This document shows, piece by piece, positions 18,901-29,720 of a stretch of 64,000 bases of DNA (position 1 is the stretch's first letter; each line of letters opens with the position of its first letter). This DNA comes from Pelagibacterium montanilacus (lineage in GTDB: Bacteria; Pseudomonadota; Alphaproteobacteria; Rhizobiales; Devosiaceae). The stretch lies in NCBI RefSeq assembly GCF_003992665.1, contig NZ_RZMX01000012.1:62001-126000 (forward strand), read 5' to 3'. The notes beneath the pieces were generated by a model. That model was not told the origin of the DNA and did no database searches. It worked only from the letters and a program-made list of their open reading frames with translations. The position numbers and the translations under genes are program-made.

Positions 18901-19605
18901 TCAGGCCGCCACACCGAAAAGCGTTCCCACCCCGGCGGTGATCGCCATGGCGATCGCGCCCCAGAACAGCACCCGGACCGTGGGCCGCAGCCTTGCCGCG
19001 CCGCCGGCCTGCGCGCCCAGCGCCCCGAGCCCGGCCAGCGCGATGAGCGTGGTCACCACCACCACGGGGATGACGAGCCCTTCGGGCGCCAGCATCGCGG
19101 CCACCAGCGGCACCGCGGCCGCGACCGTGAACGTCACCCCCGAGGCGAAGGCCGCCTGCAGCGGATTGGCCGCATGGATGTCGGAAAGCCCCAGCTCGTC
19201 GCGCACATGGGCCGCCAGCCCGTCCTTTTCCATCAGCTCGCGCGCCACGAGCGCTGCCGTGGCCGGAGAAAGCCCCCGCGCCTCGTAGATCGAGGCCAGC
19301 TCGGCCTCCTCCTCTGCGGGCATGGATACCAGTGCCTCGCGCTCCCGCGCGATGTCGGCCCGCTCGATGTCCGATTGCGAGCTCACCGACACATATTCGC
19401 CCGCCGCCATCGACATCGCCCCCGCCGCCAGCCCCGCCGCGCCGGCGACCAGAATCGCCGAATGCGCCGGAGTGGCCGCCGCCACCCCCACGATCAGCGA
19501 GGAGACCGACACGATCCCGTCATTGGCCCCCAGCACCGCCGCCCGCAACCAGCCCGAGCGGTTGACGAAATGGACCTCCTCATGCGCCGATCTGTACCCC
19601 ACCAT
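18901..19605 (-). CDS. VIT1/CCC1-family Fe2+/Mn2+ transporter
   Basis: Membrane protein of 234 residues. The N-terminal family motif WLRAAVLGANDGIVSVSSLIVG and GAMSMAAGEYVSVSSQSDIE flank the first two helices. An acidic cytoplasmic segment (REREALVSMPAEEEAELASIY) is the metal-binding domain region, and three hydrophobic segments follow. It likely exports iron or manganese. Upstream is the ktrA-like gene, 100 bases away. Confidence 0.88.
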   Translation of the reverse strand: MVGYRSAHEEVHFVNRSGWLRAAVLGANDGIVSVSSLIVGVAAATPAHSAILVAGAAGLAAGAMSMAAGEYVSVSSQSDIERADIAREREALVSMPAEEEAELASIYEARGLSPATAALVARELMEKDGLAAHVRDELGLSDIHAANPLQAAFASGVTFTVAAAVPLVAAMLAPEGLVIPVVVVTTLIALAGLGALGAQAGGAARLRPTVRVLFWGAIAMAITAGVGTLFGVAA

Positions 19606-19705
19606 CGCTCACCGCTCCCGTGCATCGAAAAAACTCGGCCCCGTCACCGGACACCCAACCCCGCCAACCGGCAAGGCCCTTCCCGAACAGCAGGGCCTGC
19701 CCCCC

Positions 19706-20380
19706 TCATGTCCGCGAGGCGAACCGCTCGACCTGTTCGGTTTCCCCCAGCACGATCAGCAGATCGCCCTGTTCGAGCACGGTGTCGGCCTGCGCGTAGG
19801 TGAACACTTCGCCCGCCCGCTTGATGCCGACCACCGTCACCCCGTATTTCTGGCGCACCTTGCCCTCTTCGAGCGTCTGGCCCATCAGCTCCTTTGGCAC
19901 CCTGGTCTTGACCATGGCGAAGTCGCTGTCGAGCTCGACGAAATCCATCATCTTGCCGGTCAGGATATGGGCCACCATCTGGCCCATCCGCGCTTCGGGA
20001 TAGATGACGTTGCGCACCCCGATGCTCTTGAGGATCTTGCCGTGGCGCTCATTGTTGGCCTTGGCCCAGATGGTGGGCACCTCCGCCTCGATTACCGCCA
20101 GCGCGGTCAGGATGCTGGCCTCGAGGTCGGCCCCGATGGCGATCACTGCCGTCTTGAAATCCCCGATCCCGATCTGGCGCAGGGTTTCGGGGTTCGAGCA
20201 GTCGGCCTGCACCACATGGGTCAGCCGGCTCGAGGCCTCCTGAACGACGGCGGCGTTCTCGTCGACCCCCATCACCTCGTGACCCATCCGGATCAGCGAG
20301 GTCGCCACCGCGCTGCCGAACCTGCCCAACCCGATGATGAGCACGGTTTCGGATTTGGGGCGATTAAGGAAATTAGCCAA
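19706..20380 (-). CDS. TrkA/KtrA-type K+ channel regulatory (RCK) protein
   Basis: Cytoplasmic gating subunit of 224 residues: RCK-N Rossmann fold with GLGRFGS at 17-23 and a TrkA-C domain after about 140. The single RCK-N plus TrkA-C architecture is KtrA-like rather than the double TrkA of E. coli. A TTG at 20380 is the best start: it overlaps the stop of the permease gene (TTGGCTAA) and is preceded by GAGGAG. Longer versions would read inside the permease gene. Confidence 0.85.
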   Translation of the reverse strand: MANFLNRPKSETVLIIGLGRFGSAVATSLIRMGHEVMGVDENAAVVQEASSRLTHVVQADCSNPETLRQIGIGDFKTAVIAIGADLEASILTALAVIEAEVPTIWAKANNERHGKILKSIGVRNVIYPEARMGQMVAHILTGKMMDFVELDSDFAMVKTRVPKELMGQTLEEGKVRQKYGVTVVGIKRAGEVFTYAQADTVLEQGDLLIVLGETEQVERFASRT

Positions 20381-21695
20381 TGATCGGGCGCTCCTCTGGA
20401 TAATGCAGTTCGCTCCTGCCGCTTCCCAGCGCCAGGGCCGTTGCGATTGTGATGGTCCCAACCCGGCCGATCACCATCAGAACGATGAGCACCAGCTCGC
20501 CCGTGGGCGGCAACTGGCCGGTGATCCCGGTCGAGAGCCCCACCGTCGCGAAGGCCGAGATCGTCTCGAACAGCACCGCGGTCAGGGGCAGCTCGGTCAC
20601 CGAGAGGATGATCATGGTCCCCGTCGAGACCGCCGCCAGCGACAGCATCACCACCGTGAGCGCCTGCCGCTCGGTCCCCGAGCTGATCCGCCGGCCGAAT
20701 ACGGCCGCCTCCTTTTCCCCGCGCACCTCCGACCATACGACGATGGCGAGCAGAAAGAACGTGGTGATCTTGATCCCGCCGGCCGTGCCCGCGCTCCCGC
20801 CACCGATGAACATCAAAAGGTAGGTGATCGCCAGCGACTCGTCCTTGAGGGCCCCGGTATCGAGCGCGTTGAACCCCGCCGTGCGCGTCGTGATCGACTG
20901 GAACGCGCCATTGAGCAGCTTGTCGCCAAGATCCATCGCCCCCAGCGTGGCCGGGTTGTGCCACTCGACGTAAAGGATCGTCCCGCACCCCACCACCAGG
21001 AGGATCACCGTCCCCCCCAGCGTGATCTTGGTGTGCAGTGTCCAGGGCTGCCGGCCGGACCGCAAATGGTTGCGCAGCTCGTGCAGCACGGGAAACCCCA
21101 GCGAGCTGATGATGATCGCCAGCCCGATCGGCAACAGGATCAGCCAGTCCCGCGCAAACCCCATCAGGCTGTCCGAATAGGTCGAGAACCCCGCATTGTT
21201 GAACGCCGAGACCGCGTGGAACACCCCGTGCCAGGCCGCCTCCGGCCAGTCATAACCATAGGCGAAATGCAGCCGCACCGTCAGCGCGACAGAAAGCGTC
21301 ACCTCGGCGACCACCGTCACCAGAACGATCAGCCAGAGCACGTCCCGGGCATTGCTCATGTCGATCGCCCCGCGCTCGACCTGGGTGCGCAGCCGGTCCT
21401 TGAGCCGGATCCCCCGCCCCACGAGAAGCCCCAGCAGCGTCGCCGCAGCCATGATCCCGAACCCACCGATCTGGAACAGCGCGAGAATGACCGCCTGCCC
21501 GAACGGGGACCAGTAGGTCGAGGTGTCCACCACCGCCAGCCCGGTCACGCACACCGCCGATGTGGCGGTAAACAGCGCCGTCAGAAACGGACTGAACCCA
21601 TCCCCCGCCCGCGAGACCGGCAGCATCAGCACAAGCGTTCCGATAGCGATGGCAATGAGAAAAGCTAAAGGCACCAGCCGAGTAGGATGCATCAT
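20373..21695 (-). CDS. TrkH/KtrB-type K+ uptake permease
   Basis: Membrane protein of 440 residues with four MPM repeats; the pore-loop selectivity segments show TATSAVCVTGL, SAFNNAGF and TTRTAGFN, ending with AFATVGLSTGI. The start at 21695 (MMHPTRL) opens in the first helix. The open frame extends 80 codons further but is intergenic in character. It forms a K+ uptake system with the overlapping ktrA-like gene. Confidence 0.9.
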   Translation of the reverse strand: MMHPTRLVPLAFLIAIAIGTLVLMLPVSRAGDGFSPFLTALFTATSAVCVTGLAVVDTSTYWSPFGQAVILALFQIGGFGIMAAATLLGLLVGRGIRLKDRLRTQVERGAIDMSNARDVLWLIVLVTVVAEVTLSVALTVRLHFAYGYDWPEAAWHGVFHAVSAFNNAGFSTYSDSLMGFARDWLILLPIGLAIIISSLGFPVLHELRNHLRSGRQPWTLHTKITLGGTVILLVVGCGTILYVEWHNPATLGAMDLGDKLLNGAFQSITTRTAGFNALDTGALKDESLAITYLLMFIGGGSAGTAGGIKITTFFLLAIVVWSEVRGEKEAAVFGRRISSGTERQALTVVMLSLAAVSTGTMIILSVTELPLTAVLFETISAFATVGLSTGITGQLPPTGELVLIVLMVIGRVGTITIATALALGSGRSELHYPEERPIIG

Positions 21696-21977
21696 CCTGG
21701 CTGCTCCGAGACAAAGGGCGGCCCTTATAATCCCGGGGGCAATGGCGGGCAAGGGGGTGGGTGATTGGGGTGGAATTCGGGTGGTGCCAGTTGGCTCGCA
21801 TGATGGCTGCGGCAGAAATGACGAGCAGGTTGGATAGATGCCCAGAATGACGGCATACTGGCGAGGACGGCCAAGTAAGCAATTATCATCAGCTTCGCGC
21901 CGCTTCCGGACTTTTACGCCAACAAAGATATGCAATAACGCTTACAGCATAGGCATTTCTATATGGAGACAGAAAAC

Positions 21978-22706
21978 ATGAAGAACTCCGATAGTGCGGA
22001 GGGCGCGCCGCTGCCGCCGGAGAATGAGAGCCTATTTAAGCACACTCAGAAGGAGTGGGATTTCATTCTTAGTTGGTGGAAACGCGGATATGCGGCGGAT
22101 AGCAAATTGGAATCTCTCGAGGCGTTGATCGATCATAGGCGCCGCGTAATATTTGTTGAGCGGAACATTGACGCGAAATTTGATTGGCATTCCGATTGGA
22201 TAAATGCAAAAAACTTACATGACTACCATATCGATGGTATTAGAAATAATGGACATCATCTAGCCGGAGTCAAGAATTTCTGGGAAAAATGGACCGATAC
22301 TACAACGAGCCATTTCTCTAACATTAGCCTCGAAGCGCTGCGCTCAACATTACTTCTAAACGGCGCTGCAATTATAGCATCACTATCTGTACTAACCGGA
22401 CAAATAGATACACCTCGTGACAGCGCCATACTAACTGCAAAGATCACTACGATAACATCCGTCGTTAGCATGATTATGATGGCTAGTGGTCATGCGATTC
22501 TCTGGGATCGTATTAGCAAAACAATTGGGCAAGTGCGTAGCAGTATCCTCGGGTCACCTAGGCATAGGCGAGTTTACTCGGTAAGCCGCTACCTTCGGCG
22601 TCACCTGGATCCGGTCACCAACTGGGCGAACGCGCTAATTTATGGCTCAATTGTGGTTTTTGCTGGAAGCGCCTTCGCTTGCTCAATTATATTAGCATTC
22701 GGATAG
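21978..22706 (+). CDS. Unrecognised three-helix membrane protein of the AT-rich island
   Basis: I do not recognise this family. The start at 21978 has GGAG nine bases upstream; an in-frame ATG at 21963 would add five residues. About 120 N-terminal residues are soluble, helical and charged, rich in Trp/His (WDFILSWWKRGY, KFDWHSDWINAKN). Hydrophobic segments follow at about 122-142, 151-176 and 218-242, with a basic stretch (SPRHRRVYSVSRYLRRH) before the last. The soluble-helix-plus-membrane design is reminiscent of effector proteins in phage-defence loci, but homology is not claimed. Confidence 0.7.
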   Translation: MKNSDSAEGAPLPPENESLFKHTQKEWDFILSWWKRGYAADSKLESLEALIDHRRRVIFVERNIDAKFDWHSDWINAKNLHDYHIDGIRNNGHHLAGVKNFWEKWTDTTTSHFSNISLEALRSTLLLNGAAIIASLSVLTGQIDTPRDSAILTAKITTITSVVSMIMMASGHAILWDRISKTIGQVRSSILGSPRHRRVYSVSRYLRRHLDPVTNWANALIYGSIVVFAGSAFACSIILAFG

Positions 22707-22871
22707 CGAATTGTGAAAATATTATAAAAATTATCTCGTTTGCACAACATGTTTACCGGCTTCTGAAAATGCACACTCTTGGCATTCACCGGTTATTGAG
22801 CGGATTGCTGTAGACAAAAGAATGCCGACGGGAATCGTCGGAAATCACAAACCATCAACAACGGCATAGAT

Positions 22872-24026
22872 ATGAATCATTTTCGGTTGATTGACAGTGG
22901 ATGGTCCGAAGAATTCGACAAAGCATTGCGTCTCAAAACAGCAGCGCTGCGGATTGTTTGTCCGTTCATAAAGCGATCTGTCGCTGAGAGCCTCCTAAAG
23001 CACGGACGCCCCGAGGTGATCGAAGTTCTCACTCGCTTTGACTTGAATGCATTCAAAGACGGCGTATCCGATTTATCAGCTTTGAGCAGGCTCCTTGCCG
23101 CTGGCGCAACCATTCGAGGCATCAAGGGCCTTCACTCCAAGATGTACCTCTTTAGCGGATCAATGGCTATCGTCACCAGCGCCAATCTGACTGAAGCGGC
23201 ATTGTTCAAGAATAGGGAATTTGGCTTCGCTTCCAGTGATCCTTATATTGTCGATCATTGCGAATGTTACTTCAGATCACTGTGGTCTCAGACTACTTTT
23301 AATCTTAATGATAAGTTTATTGCTGAGTGGACATCGGATATAGATAATTCACGACGAAATTTTTGTTCAGTTTCGAATTCACTAGCTGACCACGGAGAAT
23401 CCGTTTCTGGCAGTTCTCCATTTGTATCGGGAGATATATACGGCACACCACTTCAGTCGTTCGTTAAATTTTTTGGACGAAGTCAATACCGTGCGCCATT
23501 ATCTCAGCCGATCAAGAATGAAGTTATTGCCTCCGGATCGCATTGGGCTTGTTCATACCCTACAGGTCGACGTCCGATGCAAGTTCGCGACGGCGCTGTG
23601 ATGTTCATGGCACGAATGGTTCAAGATCCGAACGACTTGCGCATTTATGGCCGAGCAATCGGAACAGGCTATCGCGGGACAGTCGATGATGCCACCTCAG
23701 CCGATATCTCAGTTCGAAGTTGGAAATCTGCGTGGTCACACTACATTCGTGTACATGCCCCCGTGTTTATCAACGGACCATTGTCCGAGGGAGTGTCTAT
23801 GGTAAAGATGATGGAAGAACTCGGGGCAGAGGCTTTTGCGCCCACCCTAAGGAACCAACTTTCTGGCTCAGGGAACACAGATCCAAGACGTTCGATTATG
23901 CGTAAGCCTGCGATGGAGTTGACCCCGCGAGCTTATGACTGGATTTCTACGCGACTTGATGCAGCCTTGCTTAAGAACGGCTCTATAAATCTGACCAGCC
24001 CGGAGTTCGACTCTCCTCTGCCGTGA
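22872..24026 (+). CDS. Phospholipase D-superfamily nuclease-like protein of the AT-rich island
   Basis: Protein of 384 residues. Residues 1-125 form a PLD-type domain with a single HxK motif, H88-S89-K90 in KGLHSKMYLF, then TSANLT (S103, N105) and NREFGF, as in one-HKD nucleases such as Nuc or BfiI-type enzymes that work as dimers. The aspartate expected six residues after H-x-K is Ser95, so activity is uncertain. Residues about 215-335 (RDGAVMFMARMVQDPNDLRIYGRA...) form a second, compact domain I cannot name. Separate from the upstream gene by 165 AT-rich bases. Confidence 0.7.
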   Translation: MNHFRLIDSGWSEEFDKALRLKTAALRIVCPFIKRSVAESLLKHGRPEVIEVLTRFDLNAFKDGVSDLSALSRLLAAGATIRGIKGLHSKMYLFSGSMAIVTSANLTEAALFKNREFGFASSDPYIVDHCECYFRSLWSQTTFNLNDKFIAEWTSDIDNSRRNFCSVSNSLADHGESVSGSSPFVSGDIYGTPLQSFVKFFGRSQYRAPLSQPIKNEVIASGSHWACSYPTGRRPMQVRDGAVMFMARMVQDPNDLRIYGRAIGTGYRGTVDDATSADISVRSWKSAWSHYIRVHAPVFINGPLSEGVSMVKMMEELGAEAFAPTLRNQLSGSGNTDPRRSIMRKPAMELTPRAYDWISTRLDAALLKNGSINLTSPEFDSPLP

Positions 24027-24249
24027 GGGATGAGTTATCTTCTATCGCCGCGGGAGCACTTAGATCATTTTGGTGGGCACGCCGCTGCAGAGACTGGTGC
24101 GCAAGCAGCTTTGCAGGAGCATCATGCGAGCCGGACAGCCTAAACGCCCCCCACACCCCCCATCACGATTCCCCCTTGCGTTTTGCGCCCGGAATTCCGA
24201 AAAGGCCCCCATCCGGCACAATACTCCCGATCCTTAAAAGAGGCCCCGC

Positions 24250-24915
24250 GTGATGAAGTCCGCAGTCGTCGTCTTTCCCGGCCTCAATCGCGAGCGCGAC
24301 ATGATCGCGGCGCTGACACGGATCGGCGGCGTGCCGCCGGCGGTGGTCTGGCATAAGGACGCCGAACTCCCCGACGTCGATCTCATCGTCATCCCCGGCG
24401 GCTTTTCCTATGGCGATTATCTGCGCGCCGGCGCCATCGCCGCCCGCTCGCCCATGATGGATGTCATCCGCGCGCGCGCCGAAAAGGGCGTCACCGTCCT
24501 CGGCGTCTGCAACGGCTTCCAGATTCTCACCGAGGCGGGGCTTCTGCCCGGCGTCCTCATGCGCAACGGATCGCTCCGCTTCGTCTGCCGCAAGGTCCGG
24601 CTCGAGATCGCCAACGCCAACACCCCCTTCTCGCGCGGCTATCAGGGCGGGCAGGTCATCGATTGCCCCGTCGCCCACCACGACGGCAATTTCTTTGCCG
24701 AGGCCGAAACCCTGCGCGCCATCGAAGACAATGGCCAGGTCGTCTTCCGCTATGCCGAGGGCACCAACCCCAACGGCTCGGTCAACGACATCGCCGGCAT
24801 CACCAACAGGCGCGGCAATGTCATGGGCATGATGCCCCATCCGGAAAACCTCATCGAGCCCGAGCATGGCGGCACCGACGGCCGCGCCATCTTCGCCGGG
24901 CTGCTGGCGGGTTGA
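24250..24915 (+). CDS. purQ: Phosphoribosylformylglycinamidine synthase subunit PurQ (glutaminase)
   Basis: Class-I amidotransferase subunit (221 residues) supplying ammonia to PurL. The nucleophile is C87 in LGVCNGFQ; the C-terminal PHPE supplies the catalytic His and Glu. [10 protein letters not shown] and [11 protein letters not shown] are PurQ-specific. Either GTG 24250 or the adjacent ATG 24253 may start it. It must pair with purS, encoded 7.7 kb upstream. Confidence 0.95.
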   Translation: MMKSAVVVFPGLNRERDMIAALTRIGGVPPAVVWHKDAELPDVDLIVIPGGFSYGDYLRAGAIAARSPMMDVIRARAEKGVTVLGVCNGFQILTEAGLLPGVLMRNGSLRFVCRKVRLEIANANTPFSRGYQGGQVIDCPVAHHDGNFFAEAETLRAIEDNGQVVFRYAEGTNPNGSVNDIAGITNRRGNVMGMMPHPENLIEPEHGGTDGRAIFAGLLAG

Positions 24916-24952
24916 GGCCCATGCCCACCGCCCTGCACCCGCGCCCCTCTTC

Positions 24953-24975
24953 CCTTCTCCCCCGGCGGGAGAAGG
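24953..24975. repeat. Hairpin in the purQ-purL spacer
   Basis: Perfect 9-base arms CCTTCTCCC/GGGAGAAGG around CCGGC, followed by GTGGCCGCAGAGCGGTCGGA. This looks like the widespread C-rich intergenic palindrome of alphaproteobacteria. No T-tract follows, so transcription probably continues into purL. Confidence 0.6.
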
Positions 24976-25059
24976 TGGCCGCAGAGCGGTCGGATGAGGG
25001 GGCAACGGCCTCCCATCCCCACCGCCGCCCGATACGTCCCCTCCGATCCCACGGCTGAC

Positions 25060-27267
<2,208 letters not shown>

Positions 27268-27293
27268 ATTAACTGAACAAACGGGAGCAGACC

Positions 27294-27527
27294 ATGCCGA
27301 TGGACGCGTCGGAAATCGAAGGACTGATCAAGGCCGCCCTGCCCGATGCGCGGGTCGATATCCGCGATCTGGCCGGCGATGGCGACCACTACTCGGCCAC
27401 CGTGGTCTCAGAAGCCTTCCGCGGCAAGTCCCGCGTGCAGCAGCACCAGCTCGTCTACCAGGCGCTCAAGGGCAATATGGGGGGCACGCTGCACGCCCTC
27501 GCCCTCCAGACCAGCGCCCCGGACTGA
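27294..27527 (+). CDS. BolA family protein
   Basis: Protein of 77 residues with the BolA fold: MDASEIEGLIKAALPDARV, DGDHYSATVVSEAFRGKSRVQQHQLVY and the final helix. It partners with monothiol glutaredoxins in Fe-S cluster handling. grxD lies 1.2 kb downstream, and purL-bolA-grxD is a recurrent alphaproteobacterial order. CGGGAGCAG precedes the start. Confidence 0.92.
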   Translation: MPMDASEIEGLIKAALPDARVDIRDLAGDGDHYSATVVSEAFRGKSRVQQHQLVYQALKGNMGGTLHALALQTSAPD

Positions 27528-27531
27528 TCCG

Positions 27532-27846
27532 ATGTCCCTGCGCGACAGCCTCGATCTCATCAAGGCCGTCAATCCCGAAGGCGGCCAGGCCGTGCTCGAG
27601 CACGAGATCATGGCCGAGCGCGCCTCCTCGCTCAACGCCGCCGAGCAGCGCGTCGCCAAAGCCATGGCCGCGCTCAACGGCGCTCAAGGGGCGGACCGCG
27701 CGGTCCCGCTGGCCGAGGCCCGCAGGGCGGTCTGGGCCTATTTCGTACAGCGCGAATTGATCGGCTTCCGCCGCCATCAGGATGTCATCTCGGCCTTCGG
27801 CATCACCCGCGACGTTCTCAACGGTCTTGGGGCGTTTCACCCCTGA
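27532..27846 (+). CDS. Small conserved hypothetical protein (DUF6665-like)
   Basis: About 104 residues, helical, with LEHEIMAERASSLNAAEQRV, then a final helix pair (ARRAVWAYFVQRELIGFRRH). It resembles the small proteins annotated as DUF6665, but this is from memory. No function can be given. It starts 5 bases after bolA ends. Its 3' end overlaps the convergent VTT-domain gene by 29 bases. Confidence 0.65.
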   Translation: MSLRDSLDLIKAVNPEGGQAVLEHEIMAERASSLNAAEQRVAKAMAALNGAQGADRAVPLAEARRAVWAYFVQRELIGFRRHQDVISAFGITRDVLNGLGAFHP

Positions 27847-28582
27847 TCCGCTTGAAAACGATCGGCGCCACCGAGACCACTCCCAGCAGCACCGTCGCGA
27901 TCACGATCTCCGCGGTCACGAAATCGGCCAGCGCGAAATCGGGACGGCACGGAGGCACTTCGAGCCCGCAGGCCCTGATCCTCTCGTCGATCACCCCGCG
28001 CAGCCCCTCGCCTGCAAAGCAATAGGCCGCCAGCCGGGGCGCCATGCCCGCCAGCGTGGTGAGGAGAAACTGCACATAGGGCACCCGCAGCACGGGCAGC
28101 GCCACGTTGAGCACGGTAAAGGGCACCGGCGGCATCAGCCGCATGAACAGCATGTAGCCCACCGCATCCTCACGCAGGCCCTTGGCCATGCGGTCGAGCA
28201 TGCCGCTGTTGCCGCGCGCGAACCGGTCCGGAACGATCCACACCGCCAGCACATAGAGAAGCGAAATGCCGATCGCCGTGGCGCTCATGGTCACCGCGAT
28301 GGCCATGCCCCAACCCAGGATCAGCCCCACCGGGATCGAGAGCAGCGGCACCCCGGGCAAGAGCAGCAGGACGAGCAGCGAATAGATCGCCGTGCCGACA
28401 ACGAATGCCAGCAATGGACGGGTCTCTGTCTCTGCCGAGATTTCTGCATAGCGGGCGATCAGTGCGCTCATGTCGACCCCGTCGAAAAGCGCGTAGCCGA
28501 TACCCGCCATCGCGAGCAGCGCGGCGCCGCCCGCGACCATCCAGCCATGGCGCCGGATCAAATGAGTCAGTCTGTGGAGCAT
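27818..28582 (-). CDS. TVP38/TMEM64 (VTT/DedA-like) membrane protein
   Basis: Integral membrane protein, 254 residues from the preferred start (MLHRLTHLIRR); upstream in-frame GTG/ATG codons (28672, 28657) would add up to 30 residues that look poorly conserved. The VTT core comprises LLLPGVPLLSIPVGLILGWG, then FMRLMPPVPFTVLNVALPVL. Such proteins are thought to scramble or transport lipids. It lies on the opposite strand inside the purL-bolA-grxD cluster. Confidence 0.85.
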   Translation of the reverse strand: MLHRLTHLIRRHGWMVAGGAALLAMAGIGYALFDGVDMSALIARYAEISAETETRPLLAFVVGTAIYSLLVLLLLPGVPLLSIPVGLILGWGMAIAVTMSATAIGISLLYVLAVWIVPDRFARGNSGMLDRMAKGLREDAVGYMLFMRLMPPVPFTVLNVALPVLRVPYVQFLLTTLAGMAPRLAAYCFAGEGLRGVIDERIRACGLEVPPCRPDFALADFVTAEIVIATVLLGVVSVAPIVFKRIRGETPQDR

Positions 28583-28735
28583 GGGTGCGGGCCGCTGGTC
28601 ATTGCCATTCACACTTGCGATCCCGCGGCCCCTGTCAAGCGGGCCCGGCCTCGACATCGCCACTCCGATCACCTATCTATCGCGAAACACCGATGAACAG
28701 GTCCCGCTTGGCGGGGCGGAAAGGTCAGTTTTCCC

Positions 28736-29071
28736 ATGAGCGATATCAACGCGATCATCGACGCACAGGTCAAAGCCAACGACGTGGTGCTGTTCATGAA
28801 GGGCACCCCCGATTTCCCCCAGTGCGGATTTTCCGGACAGGTCGTCCAGATTCTCGAATATCTCGGCGTGCCCTATGCCAGCACCAACGTGCTTGAGACC
28901 GACGCCATGCGTCAGGGCATCAAGGACTATTCCAACTGGCCGACCATCCCCCAGCTTTATGTGAAGGGCGAATTCGTGGGCGGGTGCGATATCATCCGGG
29001 AAATGTTCCAGGCCGGCGAACTCCAGACCCATTTCGAGAACGCGGGCATCCCGGTCAAGCAGAGCGCCTGA
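28736..29071 (+). CDS. grxD: Monothiol glutaredoxin (Grx4 family)
   Basis: 111 residues. The CGFS active site is at C30-S33 ([11 protein letters not shown]), and [19 protein letters not shown] gives the glutathione-binding cis-proline and GG motif. It binds a bridging 2Fe-2S cluster, usually with BolA, whose gene is upstream. The divergent VTT gene shares the short promoter region. Confidence 0.95.
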   Translation: MSDINAIIDAQVKANDVVLFMKGTPDFPQCGFSGQVVQILEYLGVPYASTNVLETDAMRQGIKDYSNWPTIPQLYVKGEFVGGCDIIREMFQAGELQTHFENAGIPVKQSA

Positions 29072-29128
29072 CCGCACCCCTCTCTCTCGCGCGCACTCCC
29101 TGCTTCCAGACCACAGGACGGTATCCTC

Positions 29129-29593
29129 ATGGCCAGAACCTGGTCGGTTTATCTTTCCGGCGAAATCCACACCGACTGGCGTGATCAGATCCAGTCCGAA
29201 GCCCAGTCCCGCGGCCTTCCGGTGCAGTTCTCGGCGCCCGTCACCAATCATGAGGCGTCAGACGATTGCGGCGTCGCAATCATGGGCGCGGAAAGCGACA
29301 AGTTCTGGCATGACCACAAGGGTGCCAAGCTCAATGCCATCCGCACCCGCACGCTGATCGCGGAGGCCGACATCGTCGTCGTGCGCTTCGGGGACAAGTA
29401 CAAGCAGTGGAATGCCGCCTTCGATGCGGGCTTTGCCTCCGCGCTCGACAAGCCCCTGATCGTCATGCATCAGGACGAGCACCAGCACGCCCTCAAGGAA
29501 GTCGACGCCGCCGCGCTCGCGGTCACCAGCACACCCAGCCAGGTCGTCGATATCCTCGACTATGTGATCAACGGTACCCTTGCGGGATATTGA
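29129..29593 (+). CDS. YtoQ family protein
   Basis: 154 residues matching the YtoQ family throughout: TWSVYLSGEIHTDWRDQI at the start and GAKLNAIRTRTLIAEADIVVVRFG with a nucleoside-deoxyribosyltransferase-like fold. The biochemical role is unknown. It may be co-transcribed with grxD (57-base gap). Confidence 0.85.
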   Translation: MARTWSVYLSGEIHTDWRDQIQSEAQSRGLPVQFSAPVTNHEASDDCGVAIMGAESDKFWHDHKGAKLNAIRTRTLIAEADIVVVRFGDKYKQWNAAFDAGFASALDKPLIVMHQDEHQHALKEVDAAALAVTSTPSQVVDILDYVINGTLAGY

Positions 29594-29601
29594 TTCCTTC
29601 C

Positions 29602-29626
29602 GGCCGGGCGAGCCCACCGCCCGGCC
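29602..29626. terminator. Hairpin after ytoQ
   Basis: Perfect 9-base arms GGCCGGGCG/CGCCCGGCC around a 7-base loop, 8 bases after the stop codon. There is no T-run, so it may be a terminator helper or RNA-stabilising element. Confidence 0.45.
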
Positions 29627-29720
29627 CCGATCACGCGAAGTGATCGATGCCATGACACTTATGCGCTTGAGCCGTTGACCCGTTGGGCGTTAGATCGCCG
29701 CCCGATCAGCAGGTCCGCTC

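Larger units (their letters stand above)
21860..24110. mobile_element. AT-rich genomic island (two genes) inserted between potassium genes and purQ
   Basis: Base composition drops to about 30-35% GC in sampled lines (for example 22201-22260 has 18 of 60 G/C) against about 65% on both sides. Codon usage in both genes is AT-rich. No integrase, IS, tRNA or flanking direct repeat was found. Limits are judged by eye from composition. Confidence 0.6.

Noticed and set aside
21696-24249. Attachment sites or integrase for the AT-rich island
   Set aside because: No direct repeats of useful length, no tRNA and no recombinase found at either edge.
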